Part shown: positions 1-8,686 of the stretch, in pieces | Layout: every line of letters starts with the position of its first letter | Numbering within the stretch: position 1 is the stretch's first letter | Assembly (NCBI GenBank): GCA_902705825.1 | Contig: CACSIL010000012.1 | Location: 13 to 64,012 of the forward strand | Length of the DNA stretch: 64,000 bases | From: Halioglobus japonicus | Lineage (GTDB): Bacteria > Pseudomonadota > Gammaproteobacteria > Pseudomonadales > Halieaceae | Reading direction: 5' to 3' | Program-made: the position numbers and the translations under genes | The notes under the pieces: model-generated | Databases searched by the model: none | Told to the model about the DNA's origin: nothing | What the model saw: only the letters and a program-made list of their open reading frames with translations

Positions 1-1
1 C

Positions 2-517
2 TCGATACCCACCCCCTCCTCCGGTATTGACCTGGGCCCCAGTATCGATGGAGCAGGCGTACCGGCCAAGGCGCTGAGGGTCTGGCAGATTCTCGCTGTT
101 ATCAGCACGATGGGCTGGCTCCTGACCCTTGTCTACCTGTGGCGCAGACGCGCTCCCAAGGAGACAGAGAATGCGGCCAGCGCAGACACCGTATCGGAGA
201 AACAGGCCTTCAAGGAGCTAATGAAAGCCTGTGAACGGGGCAATCCAGCCAGCACTCGCGCGGCGATGATAGCCTGGGCCCAAACCCTCTCTCCGGGAAC
301 TACCATCGTTTCCCTTGAGCAAGTCTCCCGCATGCTCGCAGATGACGAAATCAGACAGCAACTCGAAGCTTTGGATGCGGCACTCTATCGCTCGGAAGAT
401 GCCAAGTGGAACGGGAACATACTGGCCGCGTGTGCGCGTCGAGTCAGAAAACATACTGACAGCAAGCGCAAATCAACAGGGGAAGCCGAGGTGCAACTTT
501 ACCCCTCGGGGCATTAA
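2..517 (+). CDS. batD: BatD-like protein, C-terminal part, 5' end outside window
   Basis: The reading frame is open from the first bases of the window, so only the C-terminus of this protein is seen. It shows one membrane helix (about residues 29-45, rich in L, V, I and W) followed by basic residues (YLWRRR) and a cytoplasmic helical domain of about 120 residues. A single C-terminal helix followed by this kind of domain is typical of BatD, the protein of the Bacteroides-type aerotolerance (Bat) operon that works with the MoxR ATPase and von Willebrand BatA/BatB proteins. The rest of the operon would lie to the left and cannot be seen. The gene converges on the cold-shock gene. Family assignment is likely; exact function of BatD is not firmly known. 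Confidence 0.7.
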   Translation, partial: SIPTPSSGIDLGPSIDGAGVPAKALRVWQILAVISTMGWLLTLVYLWRRRAPKETENAASADTVSEKQAFKELMKACERGNPASTRAAMIAWAQTLSPGTTIVSLEQVSRMLADDEIRQQLEALDAALYRSEDAKWNGNILAACARRVRKHTDSKRKSTGEAEVQLYPSGH

Positions 518-525
518 ACACAGGC

Positions 526-559
526 AAAAAAAAGCAGCCTTGGCTTACGCCTCGGCTGC
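526..559 (-). terminator. Rho-independent terminator of the cold-shock gene
   Basis: GCAGCC (534-539) pairs with GGCTGC (554-559), with an inner GGC/GCC pairing. On the minus strand the stem is followed by eight T residues (complement of 526-533). It lies 24 bases past the stop codon of the cold-shock gene and between convergent genes. Confidence 0.85.
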
Positions 560-582
560 CGGGTGTAGCAAAATGGCTATTC

Positions 583-789
583 TTAGCCAGGAATCACGTT
601 GTTGGCACATGGGCCTTTTTGGCCTTGACCAACTTCAAACTCCACCTCTTGGCCATCATTCAAAGTGGCATAACCGCCACCGTTTTTAATTTCTGAATGA
701 TGTACAAAAAGGTCTTTGCCGCCGTCTTCAGGTGTAATGAATCCATAACCTTTGTCTGCGTTGAACCACTTAACTGTACCTTTACTCAT
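583..789 (-). CDS. Cold-shock domain protein, CspA family
   Basis: A 68-residue single-domain OB-fold protein of normal CspA-family length. It carries the two nucleic-acid-binding motifs, RNP1 (KGYGFI, residues 13-18) and RNP2 (DLFVHH, residues 26-31), and starts with the usual SKGTVKWFN. Proteins of this family bind single-stranded RNA or DNA and act as RNA chaperones. Whether this copy is cold-induced cannot be told from sequence. A strong terminator follows it (526-559). The next gene upstream on the same strand encodes a small Lys-rich protein and is separated by 85 bases, so co-transcription is possible. Family assignment is secure. Confidence 0.96.
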   Translation of the reverse strand: MSKGTVKWFNADKGYGFITPEDGGKDLFVHHSEIKNGGGYATLNDGQEVEFEVGQGQKGPCANNVIPG

Positions 790-874
790 ATTACTTACTC
801 AAAATGATTGGTGAATTACTGTAAGTTTCCATCCCCGCATTCACCGGTACGAGGCGGAAAATCCTGTGACGTGC

Positions 875-1051
875 TTATTCCACGTCAGTTGCTGCTGTTC
901 CGCTCTGGCTGGCTTGTGAAGTCGCAGAGACGTCGCCATCATCTGCTGAAATATCGCTCACTGCGGCCTTTCGCTGTTTTTTCTCTTCTTTTTTCTTCTT
1001 CTTAGCGAGTTCTCTCTGCCGCTTTTCAAAGCTGTAGTTGGGTTTAGCCAT
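875..1051 (-). CDS. Small Lys/Glu-rich conserved protein (58 residues)
   Basis: An ATG at 1051 follows a good ribosome site (AGAGGA) and opens a 58-residue frame beginning MAKPNYSFEKRQRELAKKKK. The first 30 residues form a strongly charged Lys/Arg/Glu helix; the rest is Ser/Ala/Asp-rich and probably disordered. I recall short proteins with this PNYSFEKRQ start as common hypothetical proteins in gammaproteobacteria, which supports a real gene. The basic helix suggests binding to RNA or another polyanion, but no function is known to me. It lies upstream of the cold-shock gene on the same strand. Confidence 0.75.
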   Translation of the reverse strand: MAKPNYSFEKRQRELAKKKKKEEKKQRKAAVSDISADDGDVSATSQASQSGTAATDVE

Positions 1052-1174
1052 CAGAATCCTCTGGTATCAAGTGGGCGGCAGCCATGGGTATTTGGACCAC
1101 CGTTGCACCAATCTAACACACCCGCAGCGCAATTGCTTTCTGCGATGATACGTTTGATAGAACGATTCTTTTGG

Positions 1175-3832
1175 TCAATTCAATGATTTCGTGACAATTT
1201 CAAAGACATCCGGTGACAACGCCGGCTGCGCCGCGATTCGCTCCAGCTCTTTGCGCATCAACTCTGCCCTGCCGGCGTAGTTACGCCACTTGGTTAAAGG
1301 TGTGAGCAGGCGTGCGGCGACCTGCGGATTCAGCGCGTTTAACTGGATCACGATATCCCCCAGAAAATGATAGCCGGAACCATCCTGCCGATGAAAATTA
1401 ACGGGGTTGTGATTGGCGAAACCACCTATGAGCGCACGTACCTTGTTGGGGTTATGTATATCAAAGTCGGCGTGGTGCAGTAACGCTTGCACCCGTGAAA
1501 GGGCCTGCTCATCCGGGATGGCCGCCTGCAGCTGCAGCCATTGATTGACCACCAGCGCTTCATGCTGCCAGTCATTGTAAAAACCTTCGAGAGTATCTTC
1601 TCGCAACGCAAAATCACCGCAAAAGGCGATTTCCTGCAATGCCGCCAGGCGGTCTGTCATATTATTTGCAGTACGGTACTGCTCGTCCGCGAGTTGGATA
1701 TTCTGCGGATTAGCTGCAACAAGGTAGCCCAGACAAATATTGCGCAGGCTGCGACTGGCAATCTGCCCGCCATCGGGTGCGTAGGGAAGCGTGTTCTGCA
1801 AACCCTGGTAGCGCGCGAGAAAAGATGACTCAAGCGCTGCGCCGAGAGCACCACGCACGGTATCGCGGGCTTGATGAATGGTGTCTACATTGGCGCCACC
1901 ATTGCGGCTGGCCAGTTCGGCCAGATAATCCTCGCTGGGCAGGCGCAGCATTTCAGCCACCAACGCACAATCCAGCGATTCATCCAATAGCAGATCGCCA
2001 CAGGCATCAATGAACAGGGCTTCGACCGTCGGTTCCTTACCGGCCAGCAGTTGTTTCTCTACCTCGTTGATTACCTGTATGGCCAGTGCCTGAGCGCTGT
2101 CCCAGCGCACAAATCCGTCACTGTCTCGACGAATCAGGGAGCAGAGATCTTCCTTGCTGTACTGGTAATGCAATCGAACAGGCGCAGAGAACCCGCGTAA
2201 CAGGGATGGCACGGGGCGTTCCGCTACGCCCTCAAAAATGAACGAATGCTGCGGCTGATCGACAGTCAGCACAATATCGGTGTTGTCAGAGGTTTCCGGA
2301 TCAGGCTCGCATCCGGACAGGCGCAGCGGCAGATTGCCAGCATCGCCCAGCAGCCCCATTCTCAGCGGAATTACAAAGGGCTGCTTTTGGGGCTGCCCTG
2401 GTGTGGGCGGACAGGATTGCTCCACATGCAAGGTGTACCGCTGAGCGGCTTCATCGTATTCGTCGCGCACCGCAAGCTGGGGAGTCCCGGCCTGTGAATA
2501 CCAATTGCGAAACTGGCGTAAATCGACGCCGCTGGCATCTTCCATCGCACAGACAAAGTCCTCACAGGTGACCGCCTGACCATCGTGTCGCTCGAAGTAA
2601 AGGTCTGAACCGCGTCTGAATTGCTCGGCACCTAACAGCGTGTGCATCATGCGCACGACCTCGGCACCTTTTTCATACACCGTGAGGGTGTAAAAATTAT
2701 TGATCTCCATATACGACTCGGGCCGTACCGGGTGTGCCATCGGGCCGGCGTCCTCGGCAAACTGGGCCGTGCGCAGCATGGTGGCATCCTGCACGCGCTT
2801 AACGGTGGGCGAGCCCATATCGGCAGAGAACTGAGCGTCGCGGAATACCGTAAAGCCCTCTTTCAGACTGAGCTGGAACCAGTCGCGACAGGTTACACGG
2901 TTACCACTCCAGTTGTGAAAGTACTCGTGCGCAACAATTGCCTCGACCCTTTGAAAGCCACTGTCTGTCGTGGTTTCGGGACTGCACAGTACGCAAGAGG
3001 TGTTAAAAATATTGAGGCTCTTGTTCTCCATTGCGCCCATATTGAAGTCGTCGACAGCCACGATATTGAATATATCCAGATCGTATTCACGCCCATACGC
3101 CTGTTCATCCCAACGCATGGATTCCTGCAGCGAGCGCATAGCATGAGCGCACTTATCAATATCCTTTTCCTCGACATAAATACGCAGGGTAACGCGGCGA
3201 CCACCTGAGGTTGTGAAACTATCTTCTACGTGGGCCAGGTCGCCGGCAACGAGTGCAAACAGATAGGCCGGTTTTGGAAAAGGATCGTGCCACACGGCCT
3301 GGTGTCGCCCATCCGCAAGCTCCCGGGCATCACTGAGGTTGCCATTGCTGAGCAGCACCGGGTAGCGCGCCCGCTCAGCCTCGACTGTCACGGTAAATAC
3401 GGACATAACATCCGGGCGGTCAAGGTAATAGGTGATGCGACGGAAGCCTTCCGCCTCGCACTGTGTACAAAACAGAGCCCGCGATTTATACAAACCGGAC
3501 AGCGTGGTATTTAACTGTGGTTGAATACGCGTCTGACACGTCACAATACACTGCTCGGGCACCTCATGAATCAGCAGCGATTCGTCACTCACCCTGTAGG
3601 CTGAGGGCTCCAGTTGTATGCCATCGATAGCCACCGACAGCAACTCCATCTCCTCTCCTTGCAGTTCCAGGGACGCGTTCTCGGCCACCGAACTATCGCG
3701 CAACAGGTGCAGCCGCGATGTCACAATTGTCCAGTCCTCACCGAGCTCGAAATGCAGCTCCGTGCGACCGATCAGATAGGCAGGGCGTTTGTAATCTTTG
3801 AGGAGGATGGATACCGGGTTGGCATCTCGCAT
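1175..3832 (-). CDS. pepN: Aminopeptidase N (M1 zinc metallopeptidase)
   Basis: An 885-residue protein, the normal length for bacterial PepN, which removes N-terminal residues from peptides in the cytoplasm. The exopeptidase motif GAMEN is at residues 266-270 and the zinc motif HEYFH at 302-306, with the third zinc ligand E325 in LKEGFTVFRD. The C-terminal half is the helical domain that encloses the active site in proteobacterial PepN. It is the last gene of a minus-strand operon; the DUF2797 gene stops 4 bases before its start codon. Assignment is secure. Confidence 0.98.
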   Translation of the reverse strand: MRDANPVSILLKDYKRPAYLIGRTELHFELGEDWTIVTSRLHLLRDSSVAENASLELQGEEMELLSVAIDGIQLEPSAYRVSDESLLIHEVPEQCIVTCQTRIQPQLNTTLSGLYKSRALFCTQCEAEGFRRITYYLDRPDVMSVFTVTVEAERARYPVLLSNGNLSDARELADGRHQAVWHDPFPKPAYLFALVAGDLAHVEDSFTTSGGRRVTLRIYVEEKDIDKCAHAMRSLQESMRWDEQAYGREYDLDIFNIVAVDDFNMGAMENKSLNIFNTSCVLCSPETTTDSGFQRVEAIVAHEYFHNWSGNRVTCRDWFQLSLKEGFTVFRDAQFSADMGSPTVKRVQDATMLRTAQFAEDAGPMAHPVRPESYMEINNFYTLTVYEKGAEVVRMMHTLLGAEQFRRGSDLYFERHDGQAVTCEDFVCAMEDASGVDLRQFRNWYSQAGTPQLAVRDEYDEAAQRYTLHVEQSCPPTPGQPQKQPFVIPLRMGLLGDAGNLPLRLSGCEPDPETSDNTDIVLTVDQPQHSFIFEGVAERPVPSLLRGFSAPVRLHYQYSKEDLCSLIRRDSDGFVRWDSAQALAIQVINEVEKQLLAGKEPTVEALFIDACGDLLLDESLDCALVAEMLRLPSEDYLAELASRNGGANVDTIHQARDTVRGALGAALESSFLARYQGLQNTLPYAPDGGQIASRSLRNICLGYLVAANPQNIQLADEQYRTANNMTDRLAALQEIAFCGDFALREDTLEGFYNDWQHEALVVNQWLQLQAAIPDEQALSRVQALLHHADFDIHNPNKVRALIGGFANHNPVNFHRQDGSGYHFLGDIVIQLNALNPQVAARLLTPLTKWRNYAGRAELMRKELERIAAQPALSPDVFEIVTKSLN

Positions 3833-3836
3833 AATA

Positions 3837-4673
3837 TTAACCAGTTGCTAGCAGGGACACGTTATAACCACCGTATTTACGCATATTGATAACACCGGTA
3901 TCAAATATCAGATACTGGCCTTTAATGCCGAGTAAGGTGCCACCAATAACAGGTGTTTTGTCCAGATTAAGGGATTTTACTTTGCTCGGATACTCGAGCA
4001 CGGGGTAGTCGATGTGCACATCTGGCTCATCGATCAGTTCGGTGATGGCTTGCAGGCCGTGCACCTGAAAAAGTGCATCCAGTTCATCCGCGCAGTCTTC
4101 CATCAGTCGCTGGCGAACTTCTTCAAGATCACGTGGCTCGGCGTCACCCTTGAGCATGGCCTGCCAATTGGTCTTGTCTGCGATATGCGACTTGAAAGCG
4201 GTCTCCACCAGGCCCGATTGCAGCCGGTTGGACACACGGAATATCGGGCGCGCCTGGGTTGCCCCCTGATCCATCCAGCGCGTTGGCACTTGTGAGCCGC
4301 GCGTAATCCCCACTTTAATGCCCGAAGTATTGGCAAGATAAACGATGTGGTCAATCATGCAGTGTTGCTCGCCCCACTCTGGCTCACGGCAGGTGCCGGC
4401 CGCATAGTGGCACTTTTCGGGGCTGACTATACAACTGTCGCATTGTGCCAGCCGCTTGAAACACGGGTAACAATACCCCTGATTAAAACTCTTGCTGGTT
4501 TTGCGGTTGCAGTGGATGCAGTTAATGACACCCAGAAACTCCAGCTGCAGCTGCTTGCCCAGATACGGGTTAAGCGGAATTTCATGCTCACCCAATATCA
4601 TTGTATATGCCACCGGGCTGGCAAGCGCAGTCTTCATCTTGCGCACGGCCCCCGTCGCCAGTAATTCAGCCAC
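3837..4673 (-). CDS. DUF2797 protein with Cys clusters and GIY-YIG-like segment
   Basis: A 278-residue protein starting with GTG directly after the TAA of the previous gene (TAAGTG), so translation is probably coupled. The first half contains several Cys pairs (CIHC, CYPC, CDSC, then single Cys and His residues to about 115) that probably bind zinc. Next comes a segment with VYLA, GIKVGIT and PTRWMDQGA, which resembles the core of GIY-YIG nucleases. I recall the family as DUF2797, often found beside pepN or nadK in gammaproteobacteria. Function is unknown; a nucleic-acid role is an inference from the GIY-YIG resemblance. Confidence 0.8.
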   Translation of the reverse strand: MAELLATGAVRKMKTALASPVAYTMILGEHEIPLNPYLGKQLQLEFLGVINCIHCNRKTSKSFNQGYCYPCFKRLAQCDSCIVSPEKCHYAAGTCREPEWGEQHCMIDHIVYLANTSGIKVGITRGSQVPTRWMDQGATQARPIFRVSNRLQSGLVETAFKSHIADKTNWQAMLKGDAEPRDLEEVRQRLMEDCADELDALFQVHGLQAITELIDEPDVHIDYPVLEYPSKVKSLNLDKTPVIGGTLLGIKGQYLIFDTGVINMRKYGGYNVSLLATG

Positions 4674-4940
4674 TTACTCTCTCCACTTCAGGGGTGTTTC
4701 CGATGGGGTATCGCACTGCTCACCGGCTTTTGCTTTTTTCTCGACAAACCCAACGCGCTCCTCCTCGGGAAGGTGCTGCTCACCCCAGGCGATAATCGCC
4801 TGCATCGCGTGAGCCCGCTGCTCAGCGGTTACGACCTTGCCGTCGGGCCATTTCCCCAGTTCGACCGCGCGCAGGAGACGCTGGTAGACTTCGGGAGACA
4901 GGGTTTCAATCGTTTTTTGGTAATCCATTGCTACATTCAT
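4674..4940 (-). CDS. DUF1315 (YeaC-like) protein
   Basis: A small cytoplasmic protein of 88 residues (84 if the second ATG at 4928, reading MDYQKTIETLSPEVY, is used; homologues I recall start there). The conserved core includes VYQRLLRAVELGKWPDG and AIIAWGEQHLPEEER, typical of the DUF1315/YeaC family of unknown function. The C-terminus is charged and probably disordered. No strong ribosome site distinguishes the two starts. It sits between the rhomboid gene, whose stop at 4945 is a few bases away, and the DUF2797 gene, so it is inside the operon. Confidence 0.82.
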   Translation of the reverse strand: MNVAMDYQKTIETLSPEVYQRLLRAVELGKWPDGKVVTAEQRAHAMQAIIAWGEQHLPEEERVGFVEKKAKAGEQCDTPSETPLKWRE

Positions 4941-4944
4941 GCTG

Positions 4945-5802
4945 TCAGGGGTGGTGATTGTACTTGGAAAATGCGCCGAACACAGCGCCCAGTAACGCGC
5001 CACAAAGCAGGCCGCCGACATGGGCTGCGTTGGCGATAGCACCAAAACCCAGCACCTCGACGACCCCCACCATACAGGCCAGCAACCAACCGACCATCAA
5101 TAGCATGATTCCCCTGGAAGGCTGAATACGCCACAACGGCTGCAAATGCGGCGCCACCCAGGAAAAACCCAACAAACCGTAGACCACGCCAGACATCCCG
5201 CCGAACAGGCTGGCGCCATCGAATGCAAACTGGCTGGCGTTGGAGACCACCGCAATGACAAGAAACAACATAAACATATTGAAATGCCCCAACACCTGCT
5301 CAACACGGCCGCCCAGCTCCCACAACCAGAGACAGTTGAAGACGATATGCATCCACCCGAAATGAAGAAAAACCGGTGTCACCAACCGCCAATACTGCCC
5401 GCCGATACTATCGAACAGCAGTTGATCGCCAGAGATTCGAATGGGCGTAAATGTCAGGTAACTCAGCCAGTTCAGCCCGGCATTCAGGTACACCAGCAAA
5501 AAACCACAGACACTGAGGACAACCAGCGCCAGTGTCACCGGCGCCCGGTGCCAAAATGTGCTTGTAGTCACGGGACGCGCAGCTTGTTCCCGGGGGGATA
5601 ATGCAATGCGTACTTCCCCGGCGCGCCAGGCGCGATACAGCTCCTGCACCTGCGCAGCCTGCCCGGCATCGGCTACCATCACCACCTGCCGCCCACCCTC
5701 TTCGAAGATACGGTGCAGTACGCCGCGCTGATGCAGTAGTGCACTCAGCGGAAGTAGATCTTCCTCAACAGCAACCGAAAGAGCCGGGTAGAAGTCCTGC
5801 AT
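4945..5802 (-). CDS. Rhomboid family intramembrane serine protease
   Basis: A 285-residue membrane protease. About 90 cytoplasmic residues precede six predicted membrane segments. The catalytic Ser is S204 in GGMSGVVYGLLG and the catalytic His is H261 in NAAHVGG; N156 in HIVFN is the usual oxyanion residue. Rhomboids cut transmembrane substrates; the substrate here is unknown. I chose the ATG at 5802 because it overlaps the nadK stop as TGATG, a typical coupling arrangement; a frame also extends to 5844 within nadK. Gene order nadK then rhomboid suggests co-translation. Confidence 0.93.
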   Translation of the reverse strand: MQDFYPALSVAVEEDLLPLSALLHQRGVLHRIFEEGGRQVVMVADAGQAAQVQELYRAWRAGEVRIALSPREQAARPVTTSTFWHRAPVTLALVVLSVCGFLLVYLNAGLNWLSYLTFTPIRISGDQLLFDSIGGQYWRLVTPVFLHFGWMHIVFNCLWLWELGGRVEQVLGHFNMFMLFLVIAVVSNASQFAFDGASLFGGMSGVVYGLLGFSWVAPHLQPLWRIQPSRGIMLLMVGWLLACMVGVVEVLGFGAIANAAHVGGLLCGALLGAVFGAFSKYNHHP

Positions 5803-6686
5803 CAATTTACCAACGCATTGCTCCAGCGCAGCTTGTCCCTGCAACTGGCGTAAAAATTGTGGCCCAGCGGATGCAACAACGTCAGCCGGTGCGGGTACTT
5901 GGTGATATGAACAGAATCGCCCGGCCGCGCCTTCATATTAGCGCGCCCATCGCAGGTAACAGGTGGGTGCATGCGGTTCCTCGCCAGAATATCCAGGCGA
6001 ATTTCAGAGTTGCCATCCACCACGATCGGACGGCTACTCAGTGCATGTGGAAACATCGGCACCAGTACAATCGCATCAAGCTTGGGATGCATGATCGGGC
6101 CACCGCCAGAGAGTGAATAAGCGGTAGAGCCGGTCGGCGTGGAAATAATCAACCCGTCAGCGCGCTGGCGATATACAAATGTATCGTCAATATATAATTC
6201 GAACTCGATCATCTGTGCGGACGTGCCCGAGTTGACAACCACATCGTTCAGGGCCTCGCCGCGCCCGACAACCTCCCCGTCACGGCGCACCTCGGCGTCC
6301 AGCAGGAAACGGCTCTCGCGCTCGTAACCCCCATCCAGCACAGCCGGAATCTGCAGGCCAATTTCGTCGGGAGTGATATCGGTGAGAAACCCCAGGCGAC
6401 CGCGGTTGACGCCCAGCACCGGGGTGTCATATTTCGCCAGTGTGCGCGCGGCGCTTAGCAGGCTGCCGTCACCACCGACAACAATAACGAGGTCTACCTC
6501 AACGCCGATCTCGTCGAGCGTTGCCAATCGCGTCGCATCCTCGGGTAGCACATCGCCCAGCGCATCCTCCAACACAACGTCCAGGCCACGCGCCTCCAGC
6601 AGCGCGATCAATTCCCGCAAGACTTCTGTCTGTCCACGCTGGCGGCTGCGCCCGGCCAAACCAATTTTTTTGAAAGATGTCTGCAT
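5802..6686 (-). CDS. nadK: NAD kinase
   Basis: A 294-residue ATP-NAD kinase, which makes NADP from NAD in the cytoplasm. The signature GGDGS is at residues 71-75, followed by the conserved NRGRLGFL block, the NDVVV segment and the STPTGSTAYSLSGGGPI block that lines the NAD site. I take the ATG at 6686 (MQTSFKK) as the start; an open frame extends to 6758 but would add residues not usual in this family and overlap the divergent gene. First gene of a five-gene minus-strand operon. Only 40 bases separate it from the divergent DUF1853 gene. Confidence 0.97.
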   Translation of the reverse strand: MQTSFKKIGLAGRSRQRGQTEVLRELIALLEARGLDVVLEDALGDVLPEDATRLATLDEIGVEVDLVIVVGGDGSLLSAARTLAKYDTPVLGVNRGRLGFLTDITPDEIGLQIPAVLDGGYERESRFLLDAEVRRDGEVVGRGEALNDVVVNSGTSAQMIEFELYIDDTFVYRQRADGLIISTPTGSTAYSLSGGGPIMHPKLDAIVLVPMFPHALSSRPIVVDGNSEIRLDILARNRMHPPVTCDGRANMKARPGDSVHITKYPHRLTLLHPLGHNFYASCRDKLRWSNALVN

Positions 6687-6726
6687 CGACCCTGCTTCTC
6701 TACACTGAAGGCCTGCTATTATAACC

Positions 6727-7686
6727 ATGAACCCACACAGTAGCGCAGCGATCATCACTAATTCCTACCGAACACAAGCAGTGCGAGATCTCGCCTGGGC
6801 CTGCTTCTCACCGCAAATGCTGCATCTGGAGCACCTCAGTGACACCCCGGCGGGCGTCTCGGCCTGCACACCACCGTTAACGCGGGAAAGAACGCAGTGG
6901 CTGCAACGGCTGGATCTGGACCCGTCAGCCCTGCTGAATCACCTGTCCAAGCGCCCCACCCATCGTCTGGGCGTCTATTTCGAGCAGCTCTGGCATTTTT
7001 TCCTGCAGTGCGACCCGGCAATTGAACTGGTCGCCCACAATCTGGCGATACATAACGAGGGCCGGACATTGGGTGAATTTGATTGTATTTACTACTGCGC
7101 GGACCGCGCTTGCCATGTTCACCTCGAATTGGCCGTGAAATATTTTCTGGGCGTACCGCGCGCCGGTGACACAACCGCAGCGGCCAATACGCACGAATGG
7201 CTGGGCCCGGACCAACGCGATCGCCTGAAAACCAAACTGGACCAACTGCTGCAGCGTCAGATAGCACTGGGCGAAGCGCCTGCCGCTAAACGTAAGCTGC
7301 AAGACATGGGTATCGCGGATATGGCGCGAGAAATCGCGTTAAAGGGGTATTTATTCCAACCACTGAATGAGGCTCCACCTCCCCCTCCCGGCTTTAACCA
7401 GGCGTGCCCGATGAGCAACTGGGTGACCTACCGGCAGTTGGAATCTCACTGCGCTTCACTTGGCGCGACCCGCTTCGCCATTCTGCCGAAGATGCAATGG
7501 CTGAGCGCCGCGCTGTGTGATGCGCACGAGACACAGCTGACTCAGGCTGAGCTGCTTGCGCAGCTGCCCACACGCTGGGACGATGACCACTACCCGCTCC
7601 TTATCGCCGCGCTGGACGAGCAGCATAGCGAATCGAGTCGCTTCTTCGTCACCCCCGGAATCTGGCCTGAACCTGCTAAACGGTAG
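6727..7686 (+). CDS. DUF1853 family protein
   Basis: A 319-residue soluble protein. The RDLAWACFSP motif near residue 20, the LGVYFEQLWHFFL block and the later GEFDCIYYC and HLELAVKYFLG blocks are what I recall as DUF1853. The alternation of E, D and K around GEFD and HLELAVK resembles a PD-(D/E)XK nuclease core (E/D, then ExK), so a nuclease fold is possible but not shown. It is transcribed away from nadK with only 40 bases between the start codons, so promoters must overlap the ends of one or both genes. Confidence 0.8.
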   Translation: MNPHSSAAIITNSYRTQAVRDLAWACFSPQMLHLEHLSDTPAGVSACTPPLTRERTQWLQRLDLDPSALLNHLSKRPTHRLGVYFEQLWHFFLQCDPAIELVAHNLAIHNEGRTLGEFDCIYYCADRACHVHLELAVKYFLGVPRAGDTTAAANTHEWLGPDQRDRLKTKLDQLLQRQIALGEAPAAKRKLQDMGIADMAREIALKGYLFQPLNEAPPPPPGFNQACPMSNWVTYRQLESHCASLGATRFAILPKMQWLSAALCDAHETQLTQAELLAQLPTRWDDDHYPLLIAALDEQHSESSRFFVTPGIWPEPAKR

Positions 7687-7797
7687 TCGCAGCGAGTAGA
7701 TTTTCACCCAAAGCGTCAGGCATGCAATGATGGCCGGTACTATTGTCCGTCGCGGCAATTTATACTGCAGCGGTAATTCGACAGATGAGCAGCACGC

Positions 7798-8673
7798 ATG
7801 ACTAGCCATCAAGACGCCAAATGGCCTTTTCGCTGGGATCTCCTCCTGCGCTACCGCTTTATCGAGACACTGGTTTTGTGGGAGGGGCGGCTCACCACGC
7901 GACACCTGTGTGACACTTTCGGCATCGGCAGGCAGCAGGCCAGCAAGGACATCAACAATTATATTCGGGAGGTCGGGCCGGGCAATCTCGAGTACGACAA
8001 ATACCTCAAAGGCTATAAACCGACAGTGCAGTTCAAGCCACAGGTGACACAGGGCCTGGCGGATGAGTACCTGCACCTGATGGCACGCAACAACGAATTG
8101 ATGAATGTGTTCGAATCGCTGTCACTGAATGTCGCCAATGTTGAGGTGCTTTCACTGCCGGTGCGAGACGTCAAACCCGAGGTGCTGCGCCCCATCATGC
8201 AGGCGGCCCGGCAACAGCGGCGGCTCGATGTGGATTATGTTTCTCTCAATCACCCCGATCGCGAGGGGCGCATCATCGTCCCGCATACGTTGGTGTACAG
8301 CGGCTTGCGCTGGCATGTCCGAGCATGGTGTGAAAAAAACAGCGCCTACCGCGATTTCGTGCTGAGTCGTTTTCGGGACATTCCCGATATCATGGATGAA
8401 TCCGAGCACGGCGCCGCGCAGGATACTGAGTGGCATACCCAGGTTGTGGTACGAATTACACCCGACCCAAGGCTGAGTCCCGAGCAACGTGAGGTTGTCG
8501 AGGTGGATTACGGTATGGTCGACGGCGTACTGGCCATCCCTACGCGCGCCCGTCTGGTTCCCTACGTACTGCAGCTACTGCACATTGAACCGGGGGAACC
8601 CGCAGAAGATCCTACGGCCCAGCAAATCGTTGTGGAGAACCGCGAAGCGCTGGCTCCCTGGTTGTTTGGATAG
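7798..8673 (+). CDS. WYL-domain transcriptional regulator, CapW/BrxR-like
   Basis: A 291-residue protein with three parts: an N-terminal winged helix-turn-helix (about 10-75, with WEGRLTTRHLCDTFGIGRQQASKDI), a WYL domain (about 135-205, with GLRWHVRAWC and RDFVLSRF), and a C-terminal extension (about 215-291). This layout and the GIGRQQASKDIN helix match what I know of CapW and BrxR, repressors found with CBASS, BREX and other phage-defence systems. No defence gene is seen nearby; the next gene encodes a DUF1232 protein 13 bases away. It may therefore have another local role. Family assignment is good; link to defence here is unsupported. Confidence 0.85.
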   Translation: MTSHQDAKWPFRWDLLLRYRFIETLVLWEGRLTTRHLCDTFGIGRQQASKDINNYIREVGPGNLEYDKYLKGYKPTVQFKPQVTQGLADEYLHLMARNNELMNVFESLSLNVANVEVLSLPVRDVKPEVLRPIMQAARQQRRLDVDYVSLNHPDREGRIIVPHTLVYSGLRWHVRAWCEKNSAYRDFVLSRFRDIPDIMDESEHGAAQDTEWHTQVVVRITPDPRLSPEQREVVEVDYGMVDGVLAIPTRARLVPYVLQLLHIEPGEPAEDPTAQQIVVENREALAPWLFG

Positions 8674-8686
8674 AGGGTATTGCAAC

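Noticed and set aside
5802..5844. Longer rhomboid start at 5844
   Set aside because: It would overlap nadK by 43 bases; the ATG at 5802 in TGATG gives the normal N-terminus and coupling.
6686..6758. Upstream extension of nadK
   Set aside because: It overlaps the start of the divergent DUF1853 gene and adds a hydrophobic stretch not typical of NAD kinase.
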